Origin: Nitrosomonas sp.
GTDB taxonomy: Bacteria > Pseudomonadota > Gammaproteobacteria > Burkholderiales > Nitrosomonadaceae
Direction: 5' to 3'
Assembly: GCA_017984435.1 (NCBI GenBank)
Contig: JAGNZK010000009.1
Location: 1-64,000 of the forward strand
DNA length: 64,000 nucleotides
Part shown: positions 51,075 to 59,906 of the stretch, piece after piece
How positions within the stretch are numbered: position 1 is the first letter of the stretch
Layout of the letters: each line of letters starts with the position of its first letter
Translations under genes and position numbers: made by a program
The notes under the pieces: model-generated
Database searches by the model: none
Seen by the model: the letters and a program-made list of their open reading frames with translations, nothing else
Told to the model about the DNA's origin: nothing

Positions 51075-51702
51075 ACAATTCATCCAGCAATTCATGCTGG
51101 TGTGTTTTATCCGCCAACGCGTGCGGCTGGCAAATTTCCTTCAGCGAACATTCCTTGCAACGTGCATCGTTAACCGGCGGCGGCAATTTCCCGGATACCA
51201 GCAAAGCGCGTATCGCCGCCACGATCTCCTCGACTTGCCGGCGCAACGCATCGGTAATGGCGACCTCCCGACGACGGCGGGAAGTGTGATGATAAATCGC
51301 ACCGTGCGTCACCGGCTTGCCGGTCATTTCTTCCAGACAGATCGCTTGCGCTGCCAGTTGGATATCGTCATGCGCTTTTGCACGTTTCTTACCGTGCTTG
51401 TACTCCACCGGATAAATCCGTCCATCCGGATAAAACTCGACGACATCGCATTTACCGATCAGCCCCAAGCGTTCCGACCAAACCGGCAATGCCTTTTCGC
51501 TGCGCACGCCTTCAAACGATTCAAAACCGGGTTCATCAACCCGTTGATGCGCGGCGTTGCCCCGCATGGTATGGACGTTTTCATCAAATGCCTGCTCGAC
51601 ATGAATCAACGCGCACTGACGCGGACAATAGCTGTAGTGCTGCAAAGCGGAGAGCATGATGGGGTCGTCGTTATCCAAGAGCTTCATGTGCAACGATAGC
51701 AT
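51058..51702 (-). CDS. cas4: CRISPR-associated exonuclease Cas4 (type I-C)
   Basis: RecB-like nuclease of 214 residues that trims prespacers to the correct PAM end. Iron-sulfur Cys residues are CPRQC near the start and CKECSLKEIC near the end. The nuclease core is GKCDVVEFYPDGRIYPVEYKHG, with the Asp and Glu-x-Lys acids. ATG codons at 51702 and 51687 are both possible; the first has AGG upstream. The start lies 32 bases inside the end of the HEPN-like gene, and its end overlaps the MazF-like gene. Confidence 0.95.
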   Translation of the reverse strand: MLSLHMKLLDNDDPIMLSALQHYSYCPRQCALIHVEQAFDENVHTMRGNAAHQRVDEPGFESFEGVRSEKALPVWSERLGLIGKCDVVEFYPDGRIYPVEYKHGKKRAKAHDDIQLAAQAICLEEMTGKPVTHGAIYHHTSRRRREVAITDALRRQVEEIVAAIRALLVSGKLPPPVNDARCKECSLKEICQPHALADKTHQHELLDELFNVDE

Positions 51703-51877
51703 GTTCGACCTGATGATGAATGCATAGCCATGCTTTCAATGCTTTTTCCACTGCTTGCTGGATATGAAATCTGAAAATCTCATCTGCAAAGAGTGGGTTA
51801 TCTTGCATACCGATCAGTGCATTGAGGTCCTTATGCGCCATGCGCAACATCGCGCGCGCCCGATCAAGGTCGGCCAT
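51671..51877 (-). CDS. HEPN-domain protein, short
   Basis: I start it at the ATG at 51877, preceded by GGGAAAG and overlapping the MNT gene by 14 bases; this gives 68 residues. DLDRARAMLRMAHKDLNALI and HIQQAVEKALKAWL are the first two helices of a HEPN domain. Family members run to about 110-140 residues and usually carry an Arg-x4-His RNase motif in the missing half, which I do not see. The frame ends where cas4 begins, so the gene looks truncated, perhaps by the rearrangement that placed it here. Confidence 0.72.
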   Translation of the reverse strand: MADLDRARAMLRMAHKDLNALIGMQDNPLFADEIFRFHIQQAVEKALKAWLCIHHQVEHAIVAHEALG

Positions 51878-52214
51878 GCAGCACTTTCCCTTCGCGAATC
51901 GCCCGGCCAATCACATGATTCGCTGAATTCTTCCATTGCTCGAATTCATCCCGGCTATAGAGCAAAATATCCTTGGATATATTCAACCCTTTTAACGCGA
52001 TATACAAACGCGCCGCTTCCTTCCTCCGGCTACGCTGCGGAGAAAATGGCGCTGTCTCGATAATCAGCAAATCGACATCGGAATCCGTCCGCGCATCACT
52101 CCGTGCCCGCGAACCAAACAGAATGATGGCCTCCGGAGAAACCTCGCGAACGATGGTATCAACCATCTGCTGCAATAAAATTTTTTCGTCAGTAGTTTCG
52201 ATTGAATAGGCCAT
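51864..52214 (-). CDS. MNT-type nucleotidyltransferase (MNT/HEPN module)
   Basis: A 116-residue minimal nucleotidyltransferase. The motif G-S-x10-D-x-D is present in ILFGSRARSDARTDSDVDLL. In studied MNT/HEPN pairs the MNT protein is the antitoxin and AMPylates the HEPN toxin. It is on the cas strand, between cas7c and cas4, and could be transcribed with them. A HicB-like fragment lies 75 bases upstream. Confidence 0.9.
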   Translation of the reverse strand: MAYSIETTDEKILLQQMVDTIVREVSPEAIILFGSRARSDARTDSDVDLLIIETAPFSPQRSRRKEAARLYIALKGLNISKDILLYSRDEFEQWKNSANHVIGRAIREGKVLHGRP

Positions 52215-52289
52215 TCAGATGTCCTTATGCTATTCAATAATTACTTTCTTACTGCATGAAGTAGCCGTGCTTTTCCCAGTGGCAACCTC

Positions 52290-52373
52290 TCATCGAAATG
52301 ACAATGCACGAACGGCGTAGCCACCTTCCGGCGCTTCTTCGACTAAAAAAATAATTTCATTGGTGTTTTTCAT
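52290..52373 (-). pseudogene. HicB-like fragment, 27 codons
   Basis: Begins MKNTNEIIFLVEEAPEGGYA and stops at VRALSFR. The pattern EI.FLVEE.PEGGY.ARAL is that of small HicB-type antitoxin proteins, which continue for another 40 or so residues; here a TGA ends the frame and no continuation is recognisable. It lies two bases after the cas7c stop. Probably the relic of a third toxin-antitoxin gene. Confidence 0.5.
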
Positions 52374-52375
52374 TG

Positions 52376-53533
52376 TTATGCCTTTCTCTCCAGAGTTACC
52401 CCTGACGGTAAACCGGCGTCATTGACATTAACCTGATAATCATCGAATGACCGTGGCACAGCTATGCCATCCTTGAGCCTCGGTTGAATACGTTCGAATA
52501 GACTGTAGGCAGGCGCATTGCCCAATTGACCATCATGCTTAAAAACATACAAACCGCGCGTGGCCATCTCTCCGCGAGCAGCGGAGCGATCATGCTCGAA
52601 CATATTTACCAACGATTGCCAAAGCAATTCCAGATCATCTTCGTTGAATCCGGTCTGATTGGCAAGATGCGCCGAAACGAAACCGTGTGCGACATAAAGG
52701 CCGTACGGCACAGTGAATTTGCGGCCCATCGTTCGATTGTCACCGCTTTGTTTTTCCGCCTCCGCTTCGGTTGCAACTGCCATGCGGGTGATGGAGTGTT
52801 CTTGCGCCACAATGGGATCGACAGAACGTGCAAAAGTGAGTTGAACCGGGCCGCGCACTTGACCGCAGTTAGGCGCGGATTTAAGCGACATCACGGCACC
52901 GAATGTACGGATGTCGAAATACTTCTGACACATCCAATCTCTGCCCTTGCTGACTTCTTCTGCTTTGGGTTTGCGTGGCTTGACTTCCTTTAGGCATGAA
53001 TTAAGGAAAGAAGTTATTTCTTTGGATAGCTTTGCTTCTTTTATCGCAGTCTTGATAGTTTTTACATCGGCATCGGCGGCCACAATAATGACGGACAAAG
53101 TCTCTTGATCGCCGTCTTGCGCTCGATATTCTTTCAGCTTGCCTGCTTCTAAGGCATGAGTAGTTTTGTCTTCATCAAACTCACCCATTTCCATCCCTTC
53201 CGGTAAAGGCAGATCATCAAACTCAGCTTGCAATTCTTTGGGTATCAATACGCGAGATTCTTTTCCCAACGAAATCCCAAGCTCTTCAAAAGCGATTGTG
53301 TGCGCTCTGCCAAGAACCGCTTTCTCCTTGACGTAAATGTCGAATGGACGTGCGCAATTTTTTGTGAGGCCAACGAAATTGCGCACCTTGCGCTTGATAC
53401 AGACATCAGTGACCAACCCCTTTCCGGTTTCTGCGTCCACACGCGGTAGATTGCCTGCGTCGGGATCGCCGTTTGGGTTGCCGTCTTTCACGTCGAAAAG
53501 CAGAACGAAGTCGTAACGATTATTCAGTGCCAT
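52376..53533 (-). CDS. cas7c: Cascade backbone protein Cas7 (Csd2), extended
   Basis: Type I-C backbone subunit that lines the crRNA, 385 residues against the 280-300 I expect for Csd2. The ends match the family well: [20 protein letters not shown] at the start, [11 protein letters not shown] from about residue 205, [35 protein letters not shown] and [17 protein letters not shown]. The extra material is between about residues 88 and 195, charged and partly helical ([16 protein letters not shown]), with no repeat or frameshift visible. It lies downstream of cas8c with a 32-base gap. Confidence 0.95.
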   Translation of the reverse strand: MALNNRYDFVLLFDVKDGNPNGDPDAGNLPRVDAETGKGLVTDVCIKRKVRNFVGLTKNCARPFDIYVKEKAVLGRAHTIAFEELGISLGKESRVLIPKELQAEFDDLPLPEGMEMGEFDEDKTTHALEAGKLKEYRAQDGDQETLSVIIVAADADVKTIKTAIKEAKLSKEITSFLNSCLKEVKPRKPKAEEVSKGRDWMCQKYFDIRTFGAVMSLKSAPNCGQVRGPVQLTFARSVDPIVAQEHSITRMAVATEAEAEKQSGDNRTMGRKFTVPYGLYVAHGFVSAHLANQTGFNEDDLELLWQSLVNMFEHDRSAARGEMATRGLYVFKHDGQLGNAPAYSLFERIQPRLKDGIAVPRSFDDYQVNVNDAGLPSGVTLERKA

Positions 53534-53565
53534 GATATTTATGCTCCCTTGTTGGTGGAATCGGA

Positions 53566-55248
53566 TTATTTTGTGAAAAAGGATTGCCGCTGGTGGTAAT
53601 AGCCGATGGCGAAGCGCCCTTGGTCGGGAAGGCTAAGCGTGGGTGGGAATCCGAGCGTGCCATCAAATCCGTCATTCATGATTGCACCGATGAGTTTTTC
53701 CTGATTCACCGCTTCGCCCTTATTGAGCTTGGCAATGTGGTGATTCTTCAGCTTGAGCAGTGTCGAAAAGACAGTGACAGGGGTAGCGGATGCAGCCCCA
53801 TAATAGCGATCGCGGATGGTTGCGTTGATGTTGGGGCTGGCTCGTTCTTGTATATGTTCCAGCACCGCAAACAATCTCCCTAGCCGATAGGCAGGGTTGG
53901 TGTTGTTTTCGTCGAGTGACACTTTGAGTTCCTCCTTTTCAGAGCTTCGATTGATGTATGCCTTGATGAGTGCGGCACGCGGATAGTTGATTTCCTGCTC
54001 TGCTCGGATACGGCGCACAGCAGCCTGTAGCAGTGTCGCAGGGTAGGGCGAACCGGAGAGGATCGCCCGCATGGTATCGCCCGCCAAGTTGGGCGGAATG
54101 TTCTCGGACTTACCTAACGATGCGGTATTCACCAATAGCCTGAACAACGAGAGATAGCGTTTTTCGTATCCGGGGCGGACGATTTCAAGCGCATCGAAAT
54201 GCTGGCGGATGCGGCCTGACAACTCCGCCACTGTGCCTACTTGCCAGAAACGGATACTGATGCGTGCCGCATTGGGTGCCAATCCCAGCACAAAAAAGCG
54301 CGTGGTGTCGTTATCTGTTGCAAAACCGCCTGTTTGCAAACTGCGATAAAGGCTTTCAACCGCTCGCGTGTTTCGATCGGGGTCATCTTTAGGCGACTCG
54401 GTGAAGATGTCTGAAAAGTTGTTTTCGAGATCATCCGGGGCTTCTGACCAAAAGACAGTTGAGGCATCGCCGACTTGCAAACGCTGCTTAGAATCTTTTC
54501 GCAACAGATGATTGATGGCTGTTGTGTAAGCAAAAGCGGCTGCATCACTAATGGGGGCATTTTCTCCTTGGCGTTGATCCTTGCCGTAAGATTCAAACGC
54601 TCGCAGATTAAAAGAAACAATGTCAGCACCTGTAGTATTGGCGTCCTTAACTCCCTTGATCGGTGGTTGCAATCGAATAGCCGGTGCTAATTCCCCTGTG
54701 ATGAGGCACACCATAGGTTTTCGGTTATCCACTTTCTCTAATTCTTCCATGAGTGTTTTTACCACCGTAGGACGTTGGCAGATAAGCTCCGTATTTCCGA
54801 TCAACCGAAATGCCAACCAAGGTTTAGTTTCAGAAATTTCTGCCCACTCGTATTTTGTGCCTGCTTTCACTGCTGGATTATCTGACAAGAAACTTTTCAT
54901 AGCGGAAAGGCCAACATCATCGAGTTCGAGATATTGGGCAAGCCTTGCTATGAAAGCCTTCTGTTTCGTCTCGCTTCCATCCAGGCCAAAAACATATTCA
55001 GCGTTATCCCAAAGCCGATAGGCTTTAACGCCACTTGTTCGTTTTTCGCCTTGAGGTACGAGAAATGACTTGGCCCGCTTCTTCTTGCCTGTAATCGTTC
55101 GGGTGTCTTCTATTTGTACAAGATTTCCCTTGTCATCCAGAACAATGATGAAAGGAATTTCTTTCCACTCGAACCCTTGTGGAGCAATCTCGCCATCAGG
55201 GTCTTGCGTCTTGCGGTCGTAGTAGCTTTTGAGTGCCTGTAAAATCAT
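53566..55248 (-). CDS. cas8c: Cascade large subunit Cas8c (Csd1)
   Basis: Large subunit of the type I-C surveillance complex, 560 residues, which recognises the PAM; an internal start usually also yields the small subunit Cas11c. Family text includes [10 protein letters not shown] at the N-terminus, [25 protein letters not shown]-like [16 protein letters not shown] and [20 protein letters not shown] near the C-terminus. The ATG overlaps the cas5c stop by four bases. Confidence 0.95.
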   Translation of the reverse strand: MILQALKSYYDRKTQDPDGEIAPQGFEWKEIPFIIVLDDKGNLVQIEDTRTITGKKKRAKSFLVPQGEKRTSGVKAYRLWDNAEYVFGLDGSETKQKAFIARLAQYLELDDVGLSAMKSFLSDNPAVKAGTKYEWAEISETKPWLAFRLIGNTELICQRPTVVKTLMEELEKVDNRKPMVCLITGELAPAIRLQPPIKGVKDANTTGADIVSFNLRAFESYGKDQRQGENAPISDAAAFAYTTAINHLLRKDSKQRLQVGDASTVFWSEAPDDLENNFSDIFTESPKDDPDRNTRAVESLYRSLQTGGFATDNDTTRFFVLGLAPNAARISIRFWQVGTVAELSGRIRQHFDALEIVRPGYEKRYLSLFRLLVNTASLGKSENIPPNLAGDTMRAILSGSPYPATLLQAAVRRIRAEQEINYPRAALIKAYINRSSEKEELKVSLDENNTNPAYRLGRLFAVLEHIQERASPNINATIRDRYYGAASATPVTVFSTLLKLKNHHIAKLNKGEAVNQEKLIGAIMNDGFDGTLGFPPTLSLPDQGRFAIGYYHQRQSFFTK

Positions 55249-55949
55249 CCCCGCACCTCCTCGCTGTTCCAGTCAGGAATTTCGATTATCCCTTTCGTCA
55301 TCTGCGCATTAAAGAATCGGGGCATAGGGTCGGCAGGGTCGTTGTAATCCATGTCATAGAGCATCCAGCCGAGTCCGCGCGTTTCATCAATTGGTAAAGA
55401 TTCGTTAGCATTTTTTTCGACTAGGCGGAAATCGCAGGCAAACTCGCGACAGCCGAGATATGGCTGATTGATACACTGTCCTTTCCTGGCCCGCCGCTCG
55501 AACATATTGAGAAATTTCTCCGGTGTATTGGGTTGGCGATGAAGCGGTTCTTCTTCCACATCCTGCACGACATTGTCCAGATGCGGATAGCTTGGATGAT
55601 GGTCGCGTCCGGTCATTTCGAAATGGGCATATAGCCGGTATTTCACATCGCGCAAAAACAATCCGGCGCGTTGCTGGCGAAATTCTGGCTCATCTGCATA
55701 AATTCCATGATTGCTGACAGATGCCTTGCTGCCAACTTCGTTGCGTCGCACCGACACCCAGCATATCGGCGCCAGCACTTCGATCTTGGTCGGCACCCAG
55801 CGGATGGCCGGTTTCCACAGGATGGCCTCGAATAGGGCGCGCGCGGCGGATGGGGTGATGACATCGTAGCTGACCCGCTCGACTTTCATTTCCGGGCGGG
55901 TAAAACAAGCGAAGTCGCCAGCGACTTCCAGACAGTAGGTTCTTGGCAT
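55245..55949 (-). CDS. cas5c: crRNA-processing protein Cas5c (Cas5d)
   Basis: In type I-C this Cas5 replaces Cas6 and cuts the pre-crRNA. I start it at the ATG at 55949, 234 residues, because AAAGGGAG lies just before it; the longer frame to 55976 has no such site. Conserved parts are CLEVAGDFACFTRPEMKVER, VSYDVITPSAARALFEAIL, and FLRDVKYRLYAHFEM. It lies 23 bases after cas3. Confidence 0.95.
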   Translation of the reverse strand: MPRTYCLEVAGDFACFTRPEMKVERVSYDVITPSAARALFEAILWKPAIRWVPTKIEVLAPICWVSVRRNEVGSKASVSNHGIYADEPEFRQQRAGLFLRDVKYRLYAHFEMTGRDHHPSYPHLDNVVQDVEEEPLHRQPNTPEKFLNMFERRARKGQCINQPYLGCREFACDFRLVEKNANESLPIDETRGLGWMLYDMDYNDPADPMPRFFNAQMTKGIIEIPDWNSEEVRG

Positions 55950-55972
55950 AAATCTCCCTTTCGTTTCAGTCT

Positions 55973-58222
55973 TCAAACCAGCAAGCTTGCCGGGTCGATA
56001 GCTACCGTATCTGCGAGCAGCAATCCGATTTGTGGATGATATAACGTGTCGCCGACTTGCGCATACATACCCGGCTGGAATTCCTCGATATCACCATCAG
56101 CAAGCAAACGATTCAAGTCATGACGATAGAGGGTAACACTGTACCGCTGGAGCTTACGCATCAACCAACGTTCAGGTCCTTTGCTACACAGCATATTGAG
56201 CAAGGCTTTGCCCTCTCTGTTATAGCCCACAAACACGGCTTGAGTTTCGCTATCATCAATCAGCCTAAATTTCTCCGCCGCGCTACGAAACTGCACTTCC
56301 AGACCGGCACCTACTTCGAGTAAATCTCCAATGCCGTGTTCATCCAAATTGGGTTTGCTCAGAAATAGGTCGAAATAACGGGCAAACTGTTTCCTTTCCA
56401 GCGGATTTTTTGGGTGGTTATGCCAGACATCTTTAGTAGCATCCTCGCCAAAGCGCAATAACCCCTTCGGTGCTGGCTTGGGAGGTACAAACACAATCAC
56501 CTTACCTTTTTCCAGTTTTCCTTCACGGTTGCAGCGCCCGGCTGCTTGTGCGATGGAATCAAGTCCCGCCAGCGCACGATAGATCACTGGAAAATCCAAG
56601 TCCACTCCTGCTTCGACCAGTTGAGTGCTCACGACACGTAGGGGCTTGTTTTTCTTCAAGCGCCATTTGATATAACGAATGATCCTTGACCGATGCTGCC
56701 CACACATCAATCCAGACAAATGTATCGTGCCGCGAGGCATTCTTTGCCAGAGCTCGCGGCAATCGTTGCGGGTATTGACAATAGCAAGCACTGCATCATG
56801 CTTGCAAAGTTCTTTCGCTAAATCATCCCAACTGGTGGGTTGATTCAGGTCGGAGGGCAGTTCGACTTTCACTCGATCCAGTACAGTGTAAAGCGCATCT
56901 ACATCCGCGATAATTTCGCGTACATTATCCAGGCCCCGACGTACCGTCCGGCCAAAGCTATCCTTGGTAGTATTTAATGCTGGCTGTGTAGCAGTAGAAA
57001 GTACAAAGGTTACGCGATAATGGGTGGCCAGCAAATTGAGCACATCCAGAATCGGTTGCAGAAATTCGGGTGGCAGCAATTGCGCTTCATCCAACACTAC
57101 GATGCTATCCACAAGATTATGCAGCTTACGGCATCGAGAAGTTTTAGATGAAAACAGTGATTCAAACAACTGAACATTGGTAGTAACAATCAACGGAGCA
57201 TCCCAGTTCTCAGTTGCAAGACGACTCTTTGCCGTCTCCTTCTTAGTTTCCAGATTGCTGTGATGTTCGATAATTGTATCTGGGTATTCCTTAAAAATAT
57301 CGCGAAAAATATCCGCAGTTTGCTCAATAATGCTGGTATAGGGTATGGCGTATATGATGCGCCGTTTTCCATGATATCGAGCATGTTCGAGAGCAAAAGC
57401 CAAGCTGGATAGCGTCTTACCACCACCCGTTGGAACCGTCAGCGAAAAAATACCGGGAGGCAACGCTGCACGTATACGGCACTGCAGCAATACATCAGCT
57501 CGAATAGAATTAACCAGTGTTGGTTTTGCCGATGATGTTTTTCCACTCATGTAACGGTCAAATACAGGCAGCATTTGCATTAACGTTCTCTCGATTCTTC
57601 GCGCATCTGATTTGTCTTTATCCATGAATTCTTCAGTGTCAAGAAAGTCAGCATCCACTAGGCAAGAAAACAACATTCTCAACCACAAGGCAAAACCGTT
57701 TCTGTCGCCCAAGACTGGTGATGATGGTTTTTCTTGCTCCAACAAATCGGACGGTATTTTTTGTGCTAGAACCCGACTCAGCAGAGCCGGTTGTCCAAGC
57801 CTTACTGACAGGGCTTTTCCACCACTTTCGGATGAATACCAGTCAGGCAACCCAGCATGATGCCCTGCAATCAGGTAGGCCAAAATACGGCCATGCTTAT
57901 CGAAACTGTTTATTGCATGAATAGCTCCGGCTGTGGAGTGATCCACTCTTCCTGGAGCCCCTTCAATATGGGCCTCAGCATCGTAACCACTGGCCTTTTT
58001 GATGTATTCCTGAAATTCGGCACTATACTTGCCTAAATCGTGCCAAAGACCGGCTATCTTTGCCCAATCTGCGCTACAAAATTTTTGTGCCATCTCTCCT
58101 GCACGTTTAGATACTTTAATTAAGTGCTCATCCAGCGCATGTTCTCTCCATTCACCATCCGGATCTTGGCGAACATGCGCAAGCACAATTTTCGTTTCCT
58201 TCTGTTGATTTATACTTTCCAT
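55973..58222 (-). CDS. cas3: CRISPR helicase-nuclease Cas3 (type I-C)
   Basis: Target-shredding enzyme of 749 residues. The N-terminal HD nuclease shows GLWHDLGKYSAEFQEYI, with His61-Asp62. The SF2 helicase shows VPTGGGKTLSSLAFALEHAR near residue 265, DEAQLLPPEFLQP, STATQPAL and AAGRCNREGKL. All active sites look intact, so interference should be possible. It is the first gene of the cas operon; GGAAGTGAG precedes its ATG, and the promoter should lie in the 90 bases between it and the HIRAN pseudogene. Confidence 0.97.
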   Translation of the reverse strand: MESINQQKETKIVLAHVRQDPDGEWREHALDEHLIKVSKRAGEMAQKFCSADWAKIAGLWHDLGKYSAEFQEYIKKASGYDAEAHIEGAPGRVDHSTAGAIHAINSFDKHGRILAYLIAGHHAGLPDWYSSESGGKALSVRLGQPALLSRVLAQKIPSDLLEQEKPSSPVLGDRNGFALWLRMLFSCLVDADFLDTEEFMDKDKSDARRIERTLMQMLPVFDRYMSGKTSSAKPTLVNSIRADVLLQCRIRAALPPGIFSLTVPTGGGKTLSSLAFALEHARYHGKRRIIYAIPYTSIIEQTADIFRDIFKEYPDTIIEHHSNLETKKETAKSRLATENWDAPLIVTTNVQLFESLFSSKTSRCRKLHNLVDSIVVLDEAQLLPPEFLQPILDVLNLLATHYRVTFVLSTATQPALNTTKDSFGRTVRRGLDNVREIIADVDALYTVLDRVKVELPSDLNQPTSWDDLAKELCKHDAVLAIVNTRNDCRELWQRMPRGTIHLSGLMCGQHRSRIIRYIKWRLKKNKPLRVVSTQLVEAGVDLDFPVIYRALAGLDSIAQAAGRCNREGKLEKGKVIVFVPPKPAPKGLLRFGEDATKDVWHNHPKNPLERKQFARYFDLFLSKPNLDEHGIGDLLEVGAGLEVQFRSAAEKFRLIDDSETQAVFVGYNREGKALLNMLCSKGPERWLMRKLQRYSVTLYRHDLNRLLADGDIEEFQPGMYAQVGDTLYHPQIGLLLADTVAIDPASLLV

Positions 58223-58311
58223 CTCACTTCCATCTCAATCCGCTCCCACGGATTATTACTTTTTTTCAACCCTACGATCAAAGATGACTATTTCTCTTAT
58301 CGATCTAGTAG

Positions 58312-58512
58312 TTACGAGATGGTGGTATTGTTTCTTGCGGGTATATAGCCGAGTTTTCCACCTTGCCAGTCGATGCGGACGGTGTGTTGGTCGAAGCGGC
58401 TAATGGGTTCTCGTATTAGGGTAATGGATTGGCTGATGGTGAGTCGCGGTCAGAGGGTTTCGCCGCGGTGATATTGGAATCCTATGCGGGGGAGATTTGC
58501 AGGGTTCTCCAT
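58312..58512 (-). pseudogene. HIRAN-domain protein pseudogene
   Basis: From an ATG at 58512, 20 codons (MENPANLPRIGFQYHRGETL) run to a TGA at 58450-58452, after which the frame continues without a further stop to 58312: PRLTISQSITLIREP, then RIDWQGGKLGYIP. These are consecutive parts of a HIRAN domain, so the TGA most simply replaces a TGG (Trp) codon. HIRAN domains bind DNA 3' ends in repair helicases and also occur as small stand-alone proteins. It lies 90 bases upstream of cas3 on the same strand. Confidence 0.7.
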
Positions 58513-58641
58513 TGTTTGGCGCCCGGCTTTGCTTGCGTCAATGCCGATAATACAAGTCTGCCGAGTAGCGTATATATGTCGCACTTTTCGTCAGTTTTTG
58601 CTTTATATCGATTACCTCGAAAACGTTCTTCAACGGATTCT

Positions 58642-58787
58642 TAGGGAAGCTCTGAAAAAAGTAGCGAGCAATGATCAAGCAAGGCGAAATCAGGTGAAAA
58701 AGCGCAAATTACATTGAGTAAATGAGCATTTTAGCTTGATTTCGACGCAGCTTGAACGAACGCAGTAGTTTTTCAGAATTTCCTTAG
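58642..58787. repeat. 146-base imperfect palindromic repeat
   Basis: The left end (ttagggaagctctgaaaaaa) pairs imperfectly with the right end (tttttcagaatttccttagg). The core contains caaggcgaaatcaggtgaaa, aagcgcaaattaca and taaatgagcattttagcttg, closely like the repeat at 23920-24059. Its right end covers the stop codon of the neighbouring GDSL gene. Confidence 0.75.
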
Positions 58788-59750
58788 GCGATGAGACCGT
58801 GCTGCGATTACCAACAGACCGGCAATCAGCAAAGCATAGGTGGCGGGTTCGGGAATTGCTTGGATCATTTGTTGTGCCAGCAGTGCGTGACCGATGGAAG
58901 TGGGATGTATGCCATCCCAAAATAAATAGGTTGAGGGATCACATGTAGGTACGGCGCCGCAGGCATCGGTTACGTTGATTAAACCGTATTTGGCAGGATT
59001 CATCACCGTGTCGGTGATTAAGCCGAAATCATCGAAGATGGTTACGCCATGTTCCGCTGACATGCGCTCCGATAATGCGCTATTCATCATTATTGCCAAA
59101 TGTTCCGCCAGCAGGGAAGCTTGCAGTCCTTCGCCTATAACTGCCGGAGATACACCGATATTTGGCACGTTCCAGACCACGATGCGTTGCGCACCTGCCG
59201 CTTGCAGTTGGTCGACCAGGGTTGAGGTTGCGTCAGCATATTGAGTTACGGTAGTTTCAATTACTGTTTCAGAGTCGCCGCCTGCTGCAATCGCCGCTAA
59301 CGCATCACGCACATCATTACCGCCGCTTTCCAAGATATACAACCCATCTTGCGGTGCGATACCGCCGAAAGCGCTCAAAAACATTCCGCCTTGAGCGGTC
59401 AGGCTCGGCGGTAGGCTCGGACCATCCATGCCGGTGCGCGCACCGCCAAAGGCAAAATTGCCGCCACTCGCGAACGCGGGTTCCGCGAAAGGCGCCAATC
59501 CAATGGCATTGGCAAATGTTTTTGCCCACACGTCGCCATTCGTAAATTGTCCGGATGCGTAAGGCCTGCTGGGAATGTAATCATTGCCGGTGATCACTTG
59601 ACTAGGATCGGTGCCAATGGCTAGCGCTATGTTACCTGCATCGGAAAGGCTATCGCCGAAGAAATACAGGCTTGAAAAATCACGTGCGGATACTCCCGCG
59701 GTTAATCCAGCCAAAACCACTGCAACAACAAGTTTACCAAGGTAATTCAT
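58773..59750 (-). CDS. GDSL/SGNH esterase with PEP-CTERM sorting signal
   Basis: An exported 325-residue lipase/esterase-like enzyme. A signal peptide ends near ARDF (residue 23). Block I is YFFGDSLSDAGN with the nucleophile Ser; ILESGGNDVRDAL carries the Gly/Asn oxyanion region; WDGIHPTSIGH carries the Asp-His pair. The C-terminus IPEPATYALLIAGLLVIAAR with a basic end is a PEP-CTERM signal, which an exosortase recognises in strains with exopolysaccharide. The final codons and stop lie inside the palindromic repeat. No exosortase gene is in the window. Confidence 0.92.
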   Translation of the reverse strand: MNYLGKLVVAVVLAGLTAGVSARDFSSLYFFGDSLSDAGNIALAIGTDPSQVITGNDYIPSRPYASGQFTNGDVWAKTFANAIGLAPFAEPAFASGGNFAFGGARTGMDGPSLPPSLTAQGGMFLSAFGGIAPQDGLYILESGGNDVRDALAAIAAGGDSETVIETTVTQYADATSTLVDQLQAAGAQRIVVWNVPNIGVSPAVIGEGLQASLLAEHLAIMMNSALSERMSAEHGVTIFDDFGLITDTVMNPAKYGLINVTDACGAVPTCDPSTYLFWDGIHPTSIGHALLAQQMIQAIPEPATYALLIAGLLVIAARSHRLRKF

Positions 59751-59906
59751 GAGAGATCTCCTAAGGAAGCTGCTTGTAAATACATTGATACAGAATCGCG
59801 CCTTAGCGTATCATAAAGCCTTCGGAAACATCAGGCGCCGGGCAAAATTCAAACGCCTGATTCATACTGTTTATCCATTGTTTTTATCCGACTGCCGTAC
59901 AATAAC

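Noticed and set aside
50541-51095. A 184-residue minus-strand frame opposite the antitoxin and toxin
   Set aside because: It is the complement of the RHH/MazF-like genes, which have recognisable domains; the minus-strand product matches nothing I know.
50953-51699. A 248-residue plus-strand frame opposite cas4
   Set aside because: It is a shadow of cas4, whose Cys cluster and nuclease motifs are clear on the other strand.
58520-58531. Twelve bases (cgcccggctttg) identical to the core of the CRISPR repeat, next to the HIRAN pseudogene
   Set aside because: The match covers only the GC-rich hairpin core, without the ATTGAAAC tail or a second copy, so it is probably chance.
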